DNA of 64,000 nucleotides from Dryomyza anilis (lineage: Eukaryota; Arthropoda; Insecta; Diptera; Dryomyzidae), in assembly GCA_951804985.1 (NCBI GenBank), contig OX638135.1, positions 68,242,680-68,306,679 on the forward strand, written 5' to 3'. The notes beneath the pieces were generated by a model. That model was not told where the DNA came from, searched no databases, and was given only the letters and a program-made list of their open reading frames with translations. A program made the position numbers and the translations under genes. Numbering within the stretch: position 1 is the first letter of the stretch; every line of letters begins with the position of its first letter. This document shows, one piece after another, positions 29,676-41,604 of the stretch.

Positions 29676-32600
29676 ATGGGTACTGAAAATGAATTGAAAC
29701 GCGTTCATTACGTTGTTCCTTACTTTTCTGGGGCAGAATCTCCATTATTAGAAACAGAATTATATAAATTTATTGAATGTTGTGAAACAGCTAAGCTTAA
29801 AATTAAGGAATCAGATAATGAGGAATTTATTAAATGCGTTAAGTTACGTTTGGAGGGAGATGCCTATAAATTAGTAAGGACAAAACAGTTTCAAAAAATA
29901 GATGAATTATACGAGTTGTTAAAAAATACGTACTTAAATGAAATTTCTTTAGAATTAGTACTAGAAGAGATTAAAAAGGCTTATCAAAATAGTAACGAGA
30001 GTTTGAGAATGTTTGGTAGACGATTAGATGAGTTGCAATCCATGGCTTTGGAAATTGCAAGTAAAAAATACAGTAAAAAGATAAGTGAGGATGAAGTATT
30101 CAGATTAGAATTACAGAGCTCAGTGTTGATCTCTTTTAAAGTAGGGGTGAAGGATCCAACTATAAAGGTTGTATTGTTGGGTAGTAAGTCAGAAACATTA
30201 GATGCATTGTTAGAAGAAGCTTTAAATGTACAGGCTGCTATGCAGCGAAGTCCAAGATCGGAAGAGGATGAATATAATTATATGGAAAAAACACAGTCAA
30301 GCGTTATATCGGAAAATAAATTGCAACAAATAAATAATGAAAGCAACTATAAAAGAAGTGTTCCAACATGTTCATTTTGTAGTAAATTGGGGCATACTAG
30401 GGATGAATGTATTATTAGAAAAAATACGCCTTTCTGCTACGAATGTGGAACTTATGGTCACGAATCTAATTGGATATGTGCGAATAATAATAGTAATATA
30501 AGACAGAAAAAGTTAGGAATTGTAGATAAGACGTCGGAGGAGACTGTGATCAAATTTACTACTCCATTGCATTTCCATAGAACAGAGGAGACCAATGAAT
30601 TAAAATATGAGGAAGAAGAAGGTGATCGCATAATATGCAGTGGGCATGGAGATAGCTTGGGTTTATCTAATGTAAGTGACGTTTTCATTGAAGTACCTTG
30701 CGAGGCAGCTAAAAATGGAAGACTTATTTTACTGGTAGACTCAGGAGCTGATGCCAGTATAGTAAAAGAAAATGCAATGACAAATTTGCCAGACTTTAAC
30801 GAAAATATACAAAAGGATTTAAAAGGAGCTTTTGGTGGGTGTGTTAGAACATTAGGTTCTACCAAAGTCCAACATAGGAACATAGGGCGCTTAAGTTTAT
30901 TGCTACATGTAGTGTCACTTAAACAAGGTGTACCAGCTGATGGAATAATCGGACGTGACAATTTATGGAATCGATCTGTAATAAATGCGATAGACAAAAC
31001 AATAACATTCTTTGATAAACATAAAAACCATATTATAAAAGTACCAATGAAATCGCAGACAGAAATACAAAATATTTTTTACAATCAACAAATTAAAATT
31101 CAAGCGAGAACCGCAAAGATGATATCATTACGTTTAAAAACAAAAATTCCAATAGTTTTAATACATAAACAAGAAATTTTTCCAGGAGTATATTTGGGCG
31201 AAAGTATATCGAATGTTAGCAAAAATAGAGTTTATGTTTCAGTTTTAAATGCTACGGAAACAGAAATTATAATAGACAGTACTTTTAAACCAAAATTTTC
31301 GAATTTTAATCAGTATAAAGAATCGGATACCAATAATTCTACAATAAATAGCATAAATTCAGTAAACATTACAAACAGAATTAATAAATTATTAGAAGAA
31401 ATGAATATTGATGAGACTTTAAATAAAGACGAAATCACATCTTTACAAAATATGTGTATTTCGTATCATGATGTTTTTCATTTAGACGGCGATGAATTAA
31501 CATACACGCCAGCGCTTAAACATGAAATAGCAACACAGTGGAACCAGCCACCGATAAACCAAAAGCAATACAAATTGCCACACACTCATAGAGATGAAAT
31601 CAACAGACAGGTTAATAAAATGTTGGATGACGGCATTATATCGCCAAGCATATCACCCTGGAATTCACCGATGTTGTTGGTTCCTAAAAAGAGCGGCAAG
31701 GACGGTAACAAAAAGTGGAGGCTAGTAATAGATTTCCGTAAATTGAACGACGTGACAATAAAACAAGTATTTCCGATTCCTCGAATCGACGAAATATTAG
31801 ACCAATTAGGTCACAGTCGCTATTTTTCAACTTTAGACTTGGCAAATGGTTATCATCAGGAACTAGTTGAAGAAGGGGATAAGGAAAAAACAGCTTTTAG
31901 TACAGGACTGGGTCATTTCGAATTTAACAGAATGCCATTTGGCTTAACAGGTGCACCAGCTACCTTCCAAAGAATAATGAACCACATATTAACAGGTTTA
32001 CAGGGTATAGATTGCTTTGTTTATCTTGATGATATAGTGGTGTACGGAAAAAATTTTGCTGAACATGAGCTTAGGCTGAGTAGAGTATTGCAGAAATTAA
32101 GGGAACACAATCTAAAATTAAATACAGAAAAATGTAAGTTTTTGCGTCGCGAAGTTGTCTATTTAGGACATAAATGTACGGAGCTAGGTGCCCTGCCAGA
32201 TCCCTCTAAGGTTGAATGCGTAAAAAATATTCCGGTGCCGAGAAATAAAAAAGAAGTGCAAGCGTTTTTGGGATTAATTAATTATTACAGAAAATTTATA
32301 AGCAATATGGCAAAATTATCATTACCAATAAATAAATTACTTAGAAAAGATGTTAAATTCACTTGGACAGACGATTGTCAAAGTTCATTTAATAAATTAA
32401 AAGAATCAATAATTTTACCACCCATTCTCGCATATCCAGATTTTACAAAACCTTTTTTACTTACAACAGATGCAAGTAACGAAGCAATAGGTGCGGTACT
32501 GTCACAAGGCAAAGTAGGGAGCGACCGACCAATAGCATTTGCTAGTAGGGCATTAAATGGAGCAGAAAAAAATTACTCCACCATTGAAAAGGAATTTTTA

Positions 32601-33818
32601 GCTATAGTCTGGGCAACGAAAAATTTTAGAGCTTATCTTCTAGGCCGACATTTTCAAATTTATACAGATCATCAACCATTACGTAGCACAGCAAATCTTA
32701 AAGATCAGACATCAAGGTTAGCCCGTTTCAGGCATAAATTATCAGAATATGATTACGAAATATCTTACAAACCAGGTAAACAGAATTTATACGCAGATGC
32801 TTTAAGTAGAATTCCACATCCAGAACCAGATATTACTGCGGTCCAAACACGGTCTAAGACCACACAGAATAAATTAGATAATCAAATTTCAAAAACCAAA
32901 AATCAACTGAGCACGCCAGTACTGGATGAAATGACAACAGACACCAAGAACGAATTAAACTCAAGTCAACTATTAACTGACCCAGAGGAAATTAAAACTG
33001 TTATAAAAGACTTTCATGACTCAGCATTAGGGGGTCACCAGGGCGCAGTGAAAACATATTTTAGAATCAGAAAACAATTTAAGTGGAAAGGTATGCAGAA
33101 ACAAATAAAAGATTACGTTAAGAATTGTCAAAAATGCCAAGTAAATTAAAGTTCTAGGCTTATTAAAATGCCAATGGTTTTAACTGATACGCCTGTACGA
33201 CCATTCGATAAAGTATACATGGATCTTGTAGGTATTTTACCGGAAATTATATCTGGAAATAAATATATATTAACTTTTGAAGATGATTTTTCAAAATATA
33301 TGTGCTGCGTAGCTATCCCAGACGCAGAAGCAAGCACTGTAGCAAAAGCATTTTACGACGAAATTATTACAAGACATAACATACCAAAAGTATTGATAAC
33401 CGACAATGGTTCGAATTTTGTTTCAAAATTATTTTCGGACACGTGTAAATTGTTAGGAATTAAAAAGTTACATATTACGCCATATCATCCACAGGCCAAC
33501 GGCTCTTTGGAACGAAGCCACCGACCATTAGCAGAGTATTTACGAAGTTTTGCGAAAGAGGATGGATCAAACTGGGACCAGTGGTTAAATACAGCAATGC
33601 ATGTACACAATAATACAATGCATATGTCCACCGGGCAAACGCCTTTCCGTACTTTATACGGTTACGATTTTGAAATGCCAACCAATCTAAAACGCAAATG
33701 CTCACCAGTATATAATACCGATGATAGCAACAAGCTATTAAAATACCAAATTCAACGCACAGACGAAATCGTACGACAAAATCAAGCCAGAGCCAAAGAA
33801 AAATCTAAGCAAAGCTAT
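29676..33818 (+). pseudogene. gag-pol of element 1 (gag, protease, RT, RNase H, integrase), one stop and interrupted
   Basis: One continuous frame of 1157 codons without a gag/pol frameshift. Gag is residues 1-270, with knuckles CSFCSKLGHTRDEC (232-245) and CYECGTYGHESNWIC (254-268). Protease has LLVDSGADAS with Asp355. Reverse transcriptase runs from about 640 to 860, with DFRKLND, FSTLDLANGYHQ, MPFGLTGAPATFQR and YLDD near 782. RNase H has TTDASNEAIGAVLSQ (about 931) and DHQPLRS (about 1000). The integrase finger is HDSALGGHQ...CQKCQVN. A TAA at 33147-33149 replaces the AAA found in element 2. In the same frame the integrase core continues with DLVGILPE, TDNGSNF and LERSHRPLAEYL until element 2 cuts in at 33819. 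Compared with element 2, a ~70-codon linker after the knuckles is missing. Confidence 0.95.
33815..33818 (+). other. Target-site duplication of element 2 (CTAT), left copy
   Basis: CTAT at 33815-33818 immediately before TGTTGTAAG and CTAT at 44690-44693 immediately after TTACAACA. The integrase frame of element 1 resumes across it (AAGC CTAT / CTAT GATAGC), so the host element was cut by a standard 4-bp integration. Confidence 0.95.
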
Positions 33819-34372
33819 TGTTGTAAGTCAACATAGTGTGTTTTGGTAAGTCACTATACGTTGATATTATAAACGTATCGTGACCTATTTACGCGATGAC
33901 TATTTCATGCAGTTATCGTTACGTTGCAGTAAAGTGCAACGTAGGACATATGTGTCATAGTCAAGCAAGTCAATGAACTAGCAACAGTATGAGCGAAGCT
34001 GGGTAAAACCAGCAGCAGCATGATTGGCTAAGGGCCTTTTCCCTTACGGAAGCAAATAGTGAGTGGAATTTGCGCACGGCACTCTGCCGGAACATTTAGA
34101 TTTGAAACATGCCTTCTTATAATAGTTTAAGTGAGATTTTAAGTGAGTTGTAAATCAGTAGTTCAGTAGTAAACAATAATGTTAATATTAAAATATAACT
34201 TTAGAGTAAATAAAAGTATGTCTTAAAAGAAAAGACTTGTTTGAAATATTTCGGTTAATAAAAATGGAACTTCGACGTTGGACATTCTCTGGTAGGACAT
34301 CATGGGTAATTATAAATGGAACGTTGCGACATTTGGCCTCACGCCTAAGCAACGGACATTTTAATTACAACA
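33819..34372 (+). repeat. 5' LTR of element 2 (554 bp)
   Basis: TGTTGTAA at the start and TTACAACA at the end form a perfect 8-bp terminal inverted repeat. The LTR includes GTAAATAAAAGTATG (about 34206), a possible polyadenylation signal. Followed by TT and the primer site. Confidence 0.95.
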
Positions 34373-34374
34373 TT

Positions 34375-34396
34375 TGGCGCAGCCGGTTTTCGAACC
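34375..34396 (+). other. tRNA-Ser-like primer-binding site of element 2
   Basis: TGGCGCAGCCGGTTTTCGAA two bases after the LTR. TTCGAACC is exactly the complement of a tRNA T-loop, so the match extends beyond the acceptor stem. Confidence 0.85.
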
Positions 34397-35195
34397 ATAC
34401 ATCAACTCCCAAGGGACGAGAAGGACTGGATGGAGATTAATATTGGAAGAAATAAATATTTAGGATCAGGGAAAATATTTTTTACATTTGTGAGTATTGT
34501 GAAAAATAGTGAAAAAAAAATGTGAGCGGTAAAAAAAAATAACATTTTGTAAATTTGTGATATAAAACAAGAGACATGTTTGAGAGTTGTAATAAGTAAA
34601 AATCATGGGATTGTGAAAATTGACATTTAAAAAATGAAAAAACAATGGAACATTTTGAAATTAATTGTGAAATAAAATTGAGAAATGAATAACATAAATG
34701 ATATAATTTGATAAATCAGAAAATTAAATAAGTAAACTAAATGTTTTATAAAATTGTTTAATTGATATATTAAAGCACATTTAAAGTAATAGTGAAACAA
34801 TATAGAATAGTTTGAGTCATTAAATGATAATAATTAATAAAATTGTGAATTTAAATAAATTGAATAACATAAGAATTTTGTTACAGTAATGTTTTCATAA
34901 TGTTGCGAAATTAATTAAAAACAAAACTGGAAAATTTTAACCAAATTAAATGCAATAAATAAATTAATTCAGTATTCATAAATTACATGTTGATATGATT
35001 TGGAAATATAGATTAAAAAGTTTAAATAATGAAACATAAAAATGAGATAAACAATATTTGTAAAAAAATAGATAAATTAAAAAATGGTTAAAAGTTTATT
35101 ATAATGAAACTAGTAAAAACAAAATAAATAATTTAATTAAAAAAGGCATAGTGAATTATATAATTAAGTAAATGGAAAAATAAGAAACACTAATA
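34397..35195 (+). other. Untranslated leader of element 2
   Basis: A-rich sequence aligning with the leader of element 1 but with many substitutions and indels. No frame or other signal supported. Confidence 0.6.
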
Positions 35196-36584
35196 ATGGG
35201 TACTGAAAATGTATTGAAACGCGTTCATTACGTTGTTCCTTACTTTTCTGGGGCGGAATCTCCATTATTAGAAACAAAATTGAATAAATTTATTGAATGT
35301 TGTGAAACAGCAAAGTTAAAAATTAAAGAATCAGATAGTGAGGAATTTATAAAATGTGTTAGGTTACGTTTGGAGGGAGATGCATATAAATTAGTGAGGA
35401 CAAAACAGTTTCAAAAAATAGAAGAATTATACGAGTTGTTAAAAAATACGTACTTAAAAGAAATTTCTTTAGATTCAGTACTAAAAGAGATTAAAAAAGC
35501 TTATCAAAAGAGTAAAGAGAGTTTGAGAGCGTTTGGGAGACGATTAGATGAGTTGCAATCCATGGCTTTGGAAATTGCAAGTAAAAAATACAGTAAAAAG
35601 ATAAGTGAAGATGACGTATTCAGTTTGGAATTACAGAGTTCAGTGTTGATCTCTTTTAAAGTAGGGGTGAGGGATCGAACGATAAAAGTTGTACTGTTGG
35701 GTAGTAAGTCAGAAACATTAGATACATTGTTGGAAGAAGCTTTAAATGTGCAGGCTCTTATGCAGCGAAGTCCAAGGTCGGAAGAGGATGAATATAATTA
35801 TATAGAAAAAACTAAATTAGAAAACACTCAGTCGGAAAATAAATTGCAACAAATAAATAATAATAAAAGTAACTATAAAAGGAGTGTTCCAACATGTTCA
35901 TTTTGTAGTAAATTTGGGCATACTAGGGACGATTGTGGAGCTTATGGTCACGAATCTAATTGGATATGTGCTAATAATAATATTGGCAATTTTGTTAATA
36001 AGGATAATAAGATGTATAACGGGAAACATAATACAAGTAATATGAAATATTCATGGAGGGATACACAGGGGCATAAAATAGATAATTGCCACGCAAAAAG
36101 AAAATTTGAATCAGCAGGAAATAATAATTATAATCATGATACACAAGGGGCTCAGTCTAGGCCAGAAAACTGGAGACTCCATAATAATAGTAAGATAAGG
36201 CCGAAAGAGTTAGGAATGGTAGATCGGACGTCGGAAGAGACTGCGGTTGAATTTACTACTCCATTAAATTTCCGTAGAACAGAGGAGACCAATGAATTAA
36301 AATATGAATTAAGGGAAGATGAAGGTGATCGCATAATATGCAGTGGACATGGAGATAGCTCGGTTTTAACTAATGTAAGTGACGTTTTCATTGAAGTACC
36401 TTGCGAGGCAGCTAAAAATGGAAGACTTATTTTACTAGTAGACTCAGGAGCTGATGCCAGTATAGTAAAAGAAAATGCAATGACAAGTTTACCAGACTTT
36501 AACGAGAGTATACAAAAGGATTTAAAGGGAGCTTTTGGTGGGTGCGTTAGAACATTAGGTTCCACCAAAATCCAACATAGGAAC
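35196..36584 (+). pseudogene. gag and start of protease of element 2, cut by Copia insertion
   Basis: Starts MGTENVLKRVHYVVPYFSGA; capsid-like N-terminal region as in element 1. One good zinc knuckle, CSFCSKFGHTRDDC, remains. The second is fused to it by loss of about 13 codons (GAYGHESNWIC without its first Cys pair), and a further CHAKRK segment follows. The protease box ILLVDSGADASIVKE is intact. The frame is stopped just after LGSTKIQHRN by the Copia LTR at 36585 and resumes at 38594. Apart from the insertion this part has no stop. Confidence 0.9.
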
Positions 36585-36714
36585 TGTTGATGTACGAATT
36601 ATACCTTGTAATTAAATACTGTATTTATAGAGTTGTTTGTTCATCATACTATTGTTTATTTTAATGTCAATACTTTCGATACACTTTTTCACTTTCAAAT
36701 AAATTACTGTTCTA
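36585..36714 (+). repeat. Copia 5' LTR (130 of 133 bp)
   Basis: TGTTGATGTACG to ACTGTTCTA; the terminal ACA is lost at the deletion junction with internal sequence GGGGGATGATG. Confidence 0.95.
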
Positions 36715-36715
36715 G

Positions 36716-38443
36716 GGGGATGATGCTAGCAGCGCTGAGCCTGATGTCGTTAATCCAGAATATGAGATTTGCAGTGCTGAGGATGAGATCGTTGTTGATC
36801 CAGAAATAGTTCCATTGAGACGTTCGACGAGGATACAAAATCAACGAAAATTCAATTGTTGTATGTGTAGTTCAATTGATGAAAACGATCCGCTTACTGT
36901 TCTAGACGCTATGAGTCGGCCAGATAAGGAATTCTGGTTAGCTGCGATGCAAGATGAATTTAATTCATTAGAAGAAAATAAAACATGGATTTTAACCGAT
37001 CTGCCTGTGAATAAAAGAACCATTAAATGCAAATGGGTATTCAAAACCAAAAAATGTGATAATGAAGATGTTCGCTATAAAGCAAGGCTTGTTGTGAAGG
37101 GGTGCAGTCAACGTAAGGGAATCGATTTTGAAGAAACATACTCCCCTGTTGTCAGATACTCTTCAATTCGTTACTTGCTAGCGGTTGCGGTTAAATATGA
37201 CATGCAAGTAGATCAGATGGACGCAGTTACTGCCTTTCTTCAAAGCAATTTATATGAAGAGGTGTATATGCAGCAACCAGAAGGATTCGAAGACACAAAA
37301 AACTCATTGAAGGTGTGTAAATTACAAAAAGCCCTGTACGGATTAAAACAGGCAAGTTTAGCATGGAACAAGAAGTTAGACTTTGAGTTAAAACAATTCG
37401 GCTTGAAACGTTCCAATACTGATCCCTGCGTATATTACAAAGTAGACGACAATACTAGAATCTATGTGGCCATATACGTAGATGATATGCTAATATTTTC
37501 GAATAGCGCAAAAGCAAAGAATGACATAAAAGATTATCTAAAGACACATTTTAAAATGAAAGATTTGGGAAGAGCTAAATATTGTTTGGGAATGAAGATA
37601 GAAAGAAATTTAGAAAATATACAAATTAGTCAAGAAGAATACATTCAGAAGATTTTAATGCGATTCGGAATGGATGATTGTAAGCCTGTTTCAAGTCCAC
37701 TAGATCCAAATACGAAACTGTCTAAGTCGATGTCGCCAACAAGCGAAGAAGAAAAATTAGAGATGTCTAAAATTCCATATCAGGAAGCTATCGGTAGCCT
37801 AATGTTTGCAACTCAATGTACAAGACCGGATATTTGTCAAGTTGTGAATCAATTAAGTAAATTCAATAACAATCCTGGAAAAGCTCATTGGAATGCGGTG
37901 AAAAGGGTATTTTGCTACTTACAAGGAATCAAGACGATCAAGCTGGAATATTCAAAAAATGGAAATGCTGAAATTATTGGATTTTCAGATGCAGACTGGG
38001 CTGCAGATGAAGACGAACGTCGCTCAATAACTGGCTATGTCTTCATGTACATGAATGGATCGATATCGTGGAATAGCAAGCGACAACCAACCATAGCTTT
38101 ATCTTCGACGGAATCTGAGTACATGGCACTAGCAGCAGCTACTCAAGAGGCCTTGTGGTTAAAAAGTCTAAGTCTTGAAATCGAAGGTACGAATGGCGGT
38201 GCTACAATAAGGATCAACTGTGATAATAAAAGTGCTTTACATCTTGCCACTGCAAATGGATACCACGCAAGATTCAAACATATAGATATACGTCATCACT
38301 TCATAAGAGAGAAATACGAAAACGGAGATGTGCAATTTATTAGTATTAATACAGATGATCAAACAGCAGATGTTTTTACAAAAGGATTATTTAAGGATAA
38401 ACATCAGTATCATTGCAAGAATATGGGATTGGTGTTAATATAA
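36716..38443 (+). pseudogene. Copia pol remnant: reverse transcriptase and RNase H
   Basis: Open frame from the deletion junction to a TAA at 38441. It begins in the linker between integrase and RT (PLRRSTRIQNQRK). RT motifs: ALYGLKQASLAWN, YVDDMLIFSN near 37470, and upstream KARLVVKGCSQRKGIDFEET. RNase H: GFSDADWAADEDERRSITGY, LSSTESEYMALAAATQEALW and the terminal HHFIREKYENGDV region with DVFTKGL. No ATG-started Copia polyprotein remains, since gag, protease and integrase are deleted, so the protein could not be made normally. RT and RNase H look otherwise undamaged, which suggests the deletion is young. Confidence 0.95.
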
Positions 38444-38444
38444 T

Positions 38445-38455
38445 TCGAGTGGGGG
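38445..38455 (+). other. Copia polypurine tract
   Basis: GAGTGGGGG immediately before the 3' LTR start at 38456. Confidence 0.8.
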
Positions 38456-38588
38456 TGTTGATGTACGAATTATACCTTGTAATTAAATACTGTATTTATA
38501 GAGTTGTTTGTTCATCATACTATTGTTTATTTTAATGTCAATACTTTCGATACACTTTTTCACTTTCAAATAAATTACTGTTCTAACA
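38456..38588 (+). repeat. Copia 3' LTR (133 bp)
   Basis: TGTTGATGTACG...TTCTAACA; complete, with TGTT/AACA terminal inverted repeats. Short for an LTR. Confidence 0.95.
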
Positions 38589-38593
38589 GGAAC

Positions 38594-41500
38594 ATAAGGC
38601 GCTTAAGTTTAATGTTACACGCAGTGTCACTTGAACAAGGAGTACCAGCTGACGGAATAATCGGACGTGACAATTTATGGAATCGATCTGTAATAAATGC
38701 GATAGACAAAACAATAACATTCTTTGATAAACATAAAAATCATATTATAAAACTACCCATGAAATCACAGACAGAAATAGAGAATATTTTTTTTAATCAA
38801 CAAATTAAAATTCAAGCGAGAACCGCAAAGATTGTATCATTACATTTAAAAACAAAAATTCCAATCGTATTAATACATAAACAGGAAATTTTTCCAGAAG
38901 TATATTTGGGCGAAAGCATATCGAATGTTAGCAAAAATAGAGTTTATGTTTCAGTTTTAAATGCTACAGAAAAAGAAATTATAATAGACAGTACTTTTAA
39001 GCCAAAATTTTCGAATTTTAATCAGTATAAAGAATCGGATACCAATAATTCTACAATAAACAGCATAAATTCAGTAAATATTACAAACAGAATTAACAAA
39101 TTATTAGAGGAAATGAAAATTGATGAGACTTTAAATAAAGACGAAATTACATCTTTACAAAATCTGTGTATTTCTTATCATGATGTTTTTCATTTAGATG
39201 GCGATGAATTAACATACACGCCAGCGCTTAAACATGAAATAACTACACAGTGGAACCAAACGCCAATTAATCAGAAACAATATAAGCTACCCCACACTCA
39301 TAGGGAAGAAACTAATAGACAGGTAGGAAAAATGTTAGATGACGGCATTATATCGCCGAGTACCTCACCTTGGAATTCACCGTTATTGTTGGTACCAAAA
39401 AAGAGTGGTAAGGAAGGTAGCAAAAAAATGGAGATTAGTAATAGATTTTCGTAAACTAAATGATGTAACAGTTAAACAAGTATTTCCGATTCCTCGGATA
39501 GACGAGATATTAGATCAGTTAGGACATAGTAGATATTTTTCAACCTTAGATTTAGCAAGCGGTTATCATCAGGTTTTAGTAGAAGAAAGAGATAAAGAAA
39601 AAACAGCTTTTAGTACAGGACTGGGTCATTTCGAATTTAACAGAATGCCATTTGGCTTAACAGGTGCACCAGCGACCTTCCAAAGAATAATGAACCACAT
39701 ATTAACAGGTTTACAGGGTATCGATTGCTTTGTTTACCTTGATGATATAGTGGTGTACGGAAAGAATTTAGCTGAACATGAGCTTAGGTTGAGTAGAGTA
39801 TTGCAGAAATTAAGGGAACACAATTTAAAATTAAATACAGAAAAATGTCAGTTTTTACGTCGCGAAGTTATATATTTAGGACATAAATGTTCGGAACTAG
39901 GGGCGCTGCCAGACCCCTCTAAGGTCGAATGCGTAAAAAATATTCCGGTGCCAAGAAATAAAAAAGAAGTACAAGCGTTTTTGGGATTAATTAATTATTA
40001 TAGAAAATTCATAGGCAATATGGCGAAATTATCATTACCAATTAATAATTTACTTAGGAAAGATGTTAAATTCACATGGACTGACGATTGTCAAAATTCA
40101 TTTATTAAACTCAAAGAATCAATAATTTCGCCACCAATTCTCGCATATCCAGACTTTACAAAACCTTTTTTACTTACAACGGATGCAAGTAACGAAGCAA
40201 TAGGCGCAGTGTTATCGCAGGGCAACGTAGGGAGCGACCGACCAATCGCATTTGCTAGTAGGGCATTAAATGGAGCAGAAAAAAATTACTCCACCATTGA
40301 AAGGGAATTTTTAGCTATAGTCTGGGCAACGAAAAATTTTAGAGCTTATCTTCTAGGTCGACATTTTCAAATTTATACAGATCATCAACCATTACGTAGC
40401 ACAGCAAATCTCAAAGATCAAACATCAAGGTTAGCCCGTTTCAGACATAAATTATCGGAATATGATTACGAAATATCTTACAAACCAGGTAAACAGAATT
40501 TGAACAGACACCAAGAACGAATTAAACTTAAGTCAACTATTAACTGACCCAGAGGAGATTAAAACTGTTATAAAAGACTTTCATGACTCAGCATTAGGGG
40601 GTTACCAGGGCGCAGTGAAAACATATTTTAGAATCAGAAAACAATTTAAGTGGAAAGGTATGCAGAAAGAAATAAAAGATTACGTTAAGAATTGTCATAA
40701 ATGCCAAGTAAATAAAAGTTCTAGGCTTACTAAAATGCCAATGGTTTTAACTGATACGCCTGTATGACCATTCGATAAAGTATACATGGATCTTGTAGGT
40801 ATTTTACCGGAAACTATATCTGGAAAAAAATATATATTAACTTTTCAAGATGATTTTTCAAAATACATGTGCTGCGTAGCGATACCTGATGCGGAGGCAA
40901 ATACAGTAGCAAAAGCATTTTACGACGAAATCATTACACGTCATAATATACCGAAGGTATTAGTAACGGACAATGGTTCCAACTTTGTCTCAAAACTGTT
41001 TTCAGATACTTGTAAATTGTTAGGAATTAAAAAATTACATATTACACCATATCATCCACAAGCTAATGGGTCTTTGGAAAGAAGCCATCGACCGTTAGCA
41101 GAATATTTAAGAAGTTTTTCAAAAGAAGATGGGTCAAACTGGGACCAATGGTTAAATTCAGCAATGCATGTGCACAATAACACAGTGCATATGTCCACGG
41201 GGCAAACTCCATTCCGTACTTTATATGGGTACGACTTTGATATGCCAACAAATCTAAAGCGAAAATGTTCACCAGTATATAATACCGATGATTACAACAA
41301 GTTATTAAAATACCAAATTCAACGCACACACGAAATCGTGAGAGAGAATCAAGAAAAAGCAAAAGAAAAATCTAAACAAATCTATGATAGCACATTACAC
41401 CCAAAAATATTTAGCGTAGGCGATAAAATTTTGTTAAAGAATCAGAATAGAAAGAATAAATTTTCACCTATTTGGGTAGGACCGTACGAGGTACTTTCGA

Positions 41501-41604
41501 TAGTAAGTCCTGTAACGACAATGATTTCTATCAAAGGTAAAGGTAAAAAATTCCATAACAACTTATTAAAAGTATACAATTTTGAAGAAAATATAACGAA
41601 ATAA
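38594..41604 (+). pseudogene. pol of element 2 (protease end, RT, RNase H, integrase), three breaks
   Basis: Continues the protease frame (RRLSLMLHAVSLEQGVPADG) after the Copia insertion. An extra A in an A-run near 39421-39427 shifts the frame in front of WRLVIDFRKLND. RT motifs STLDLASGYHQ, MPFGLTGAPATFQR and YLDD (about 39740), and RNase H TTDASNEAIGAVLSQ, are intact. A deletion of about 145 bp after GKQNL (near 40500) removes the RNase H end and shifts frame. The integrase finger HDSALGGYQ...CHKCQVN has Tyr where element 1 has His. A TGA at 40766 stands where element 1 has CGA. The integrase core DLVGILPETISG, TDNGSNF, LERSHRPLAEYL and the C-terminal KFSPIWVGPYEV are present to a stop at 41602. 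Confidence 0.9.

Larger units (their letters stand above)
36585..38588 (+). mobile_element. Internally deleted Copia LTR retrotransposon nested in element 2
   Basis: Bounded by a 5-bp duplication GGAAC (36580-36584 and 38589-38593). Left LTR 36585-36714, right LTR 38456-38588; over their shared 130 bp I see no difference. The left LTR lacks its last three bases (ACA) and is followed directly by pol sequence: primer site, gag, protease and integrase are missing. The remaining frame is RT/RNase H. The 5-bp duplication and gene type are standard for Copia (Pseudoviridae-like) elements. Confidence 0.95.

Noticed and set aside
30458..30997. 179-codon minus-strand frame, and its counterpart at 36152-36568
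   Set aside because: Antisense shadows of the gag/protease coding region.
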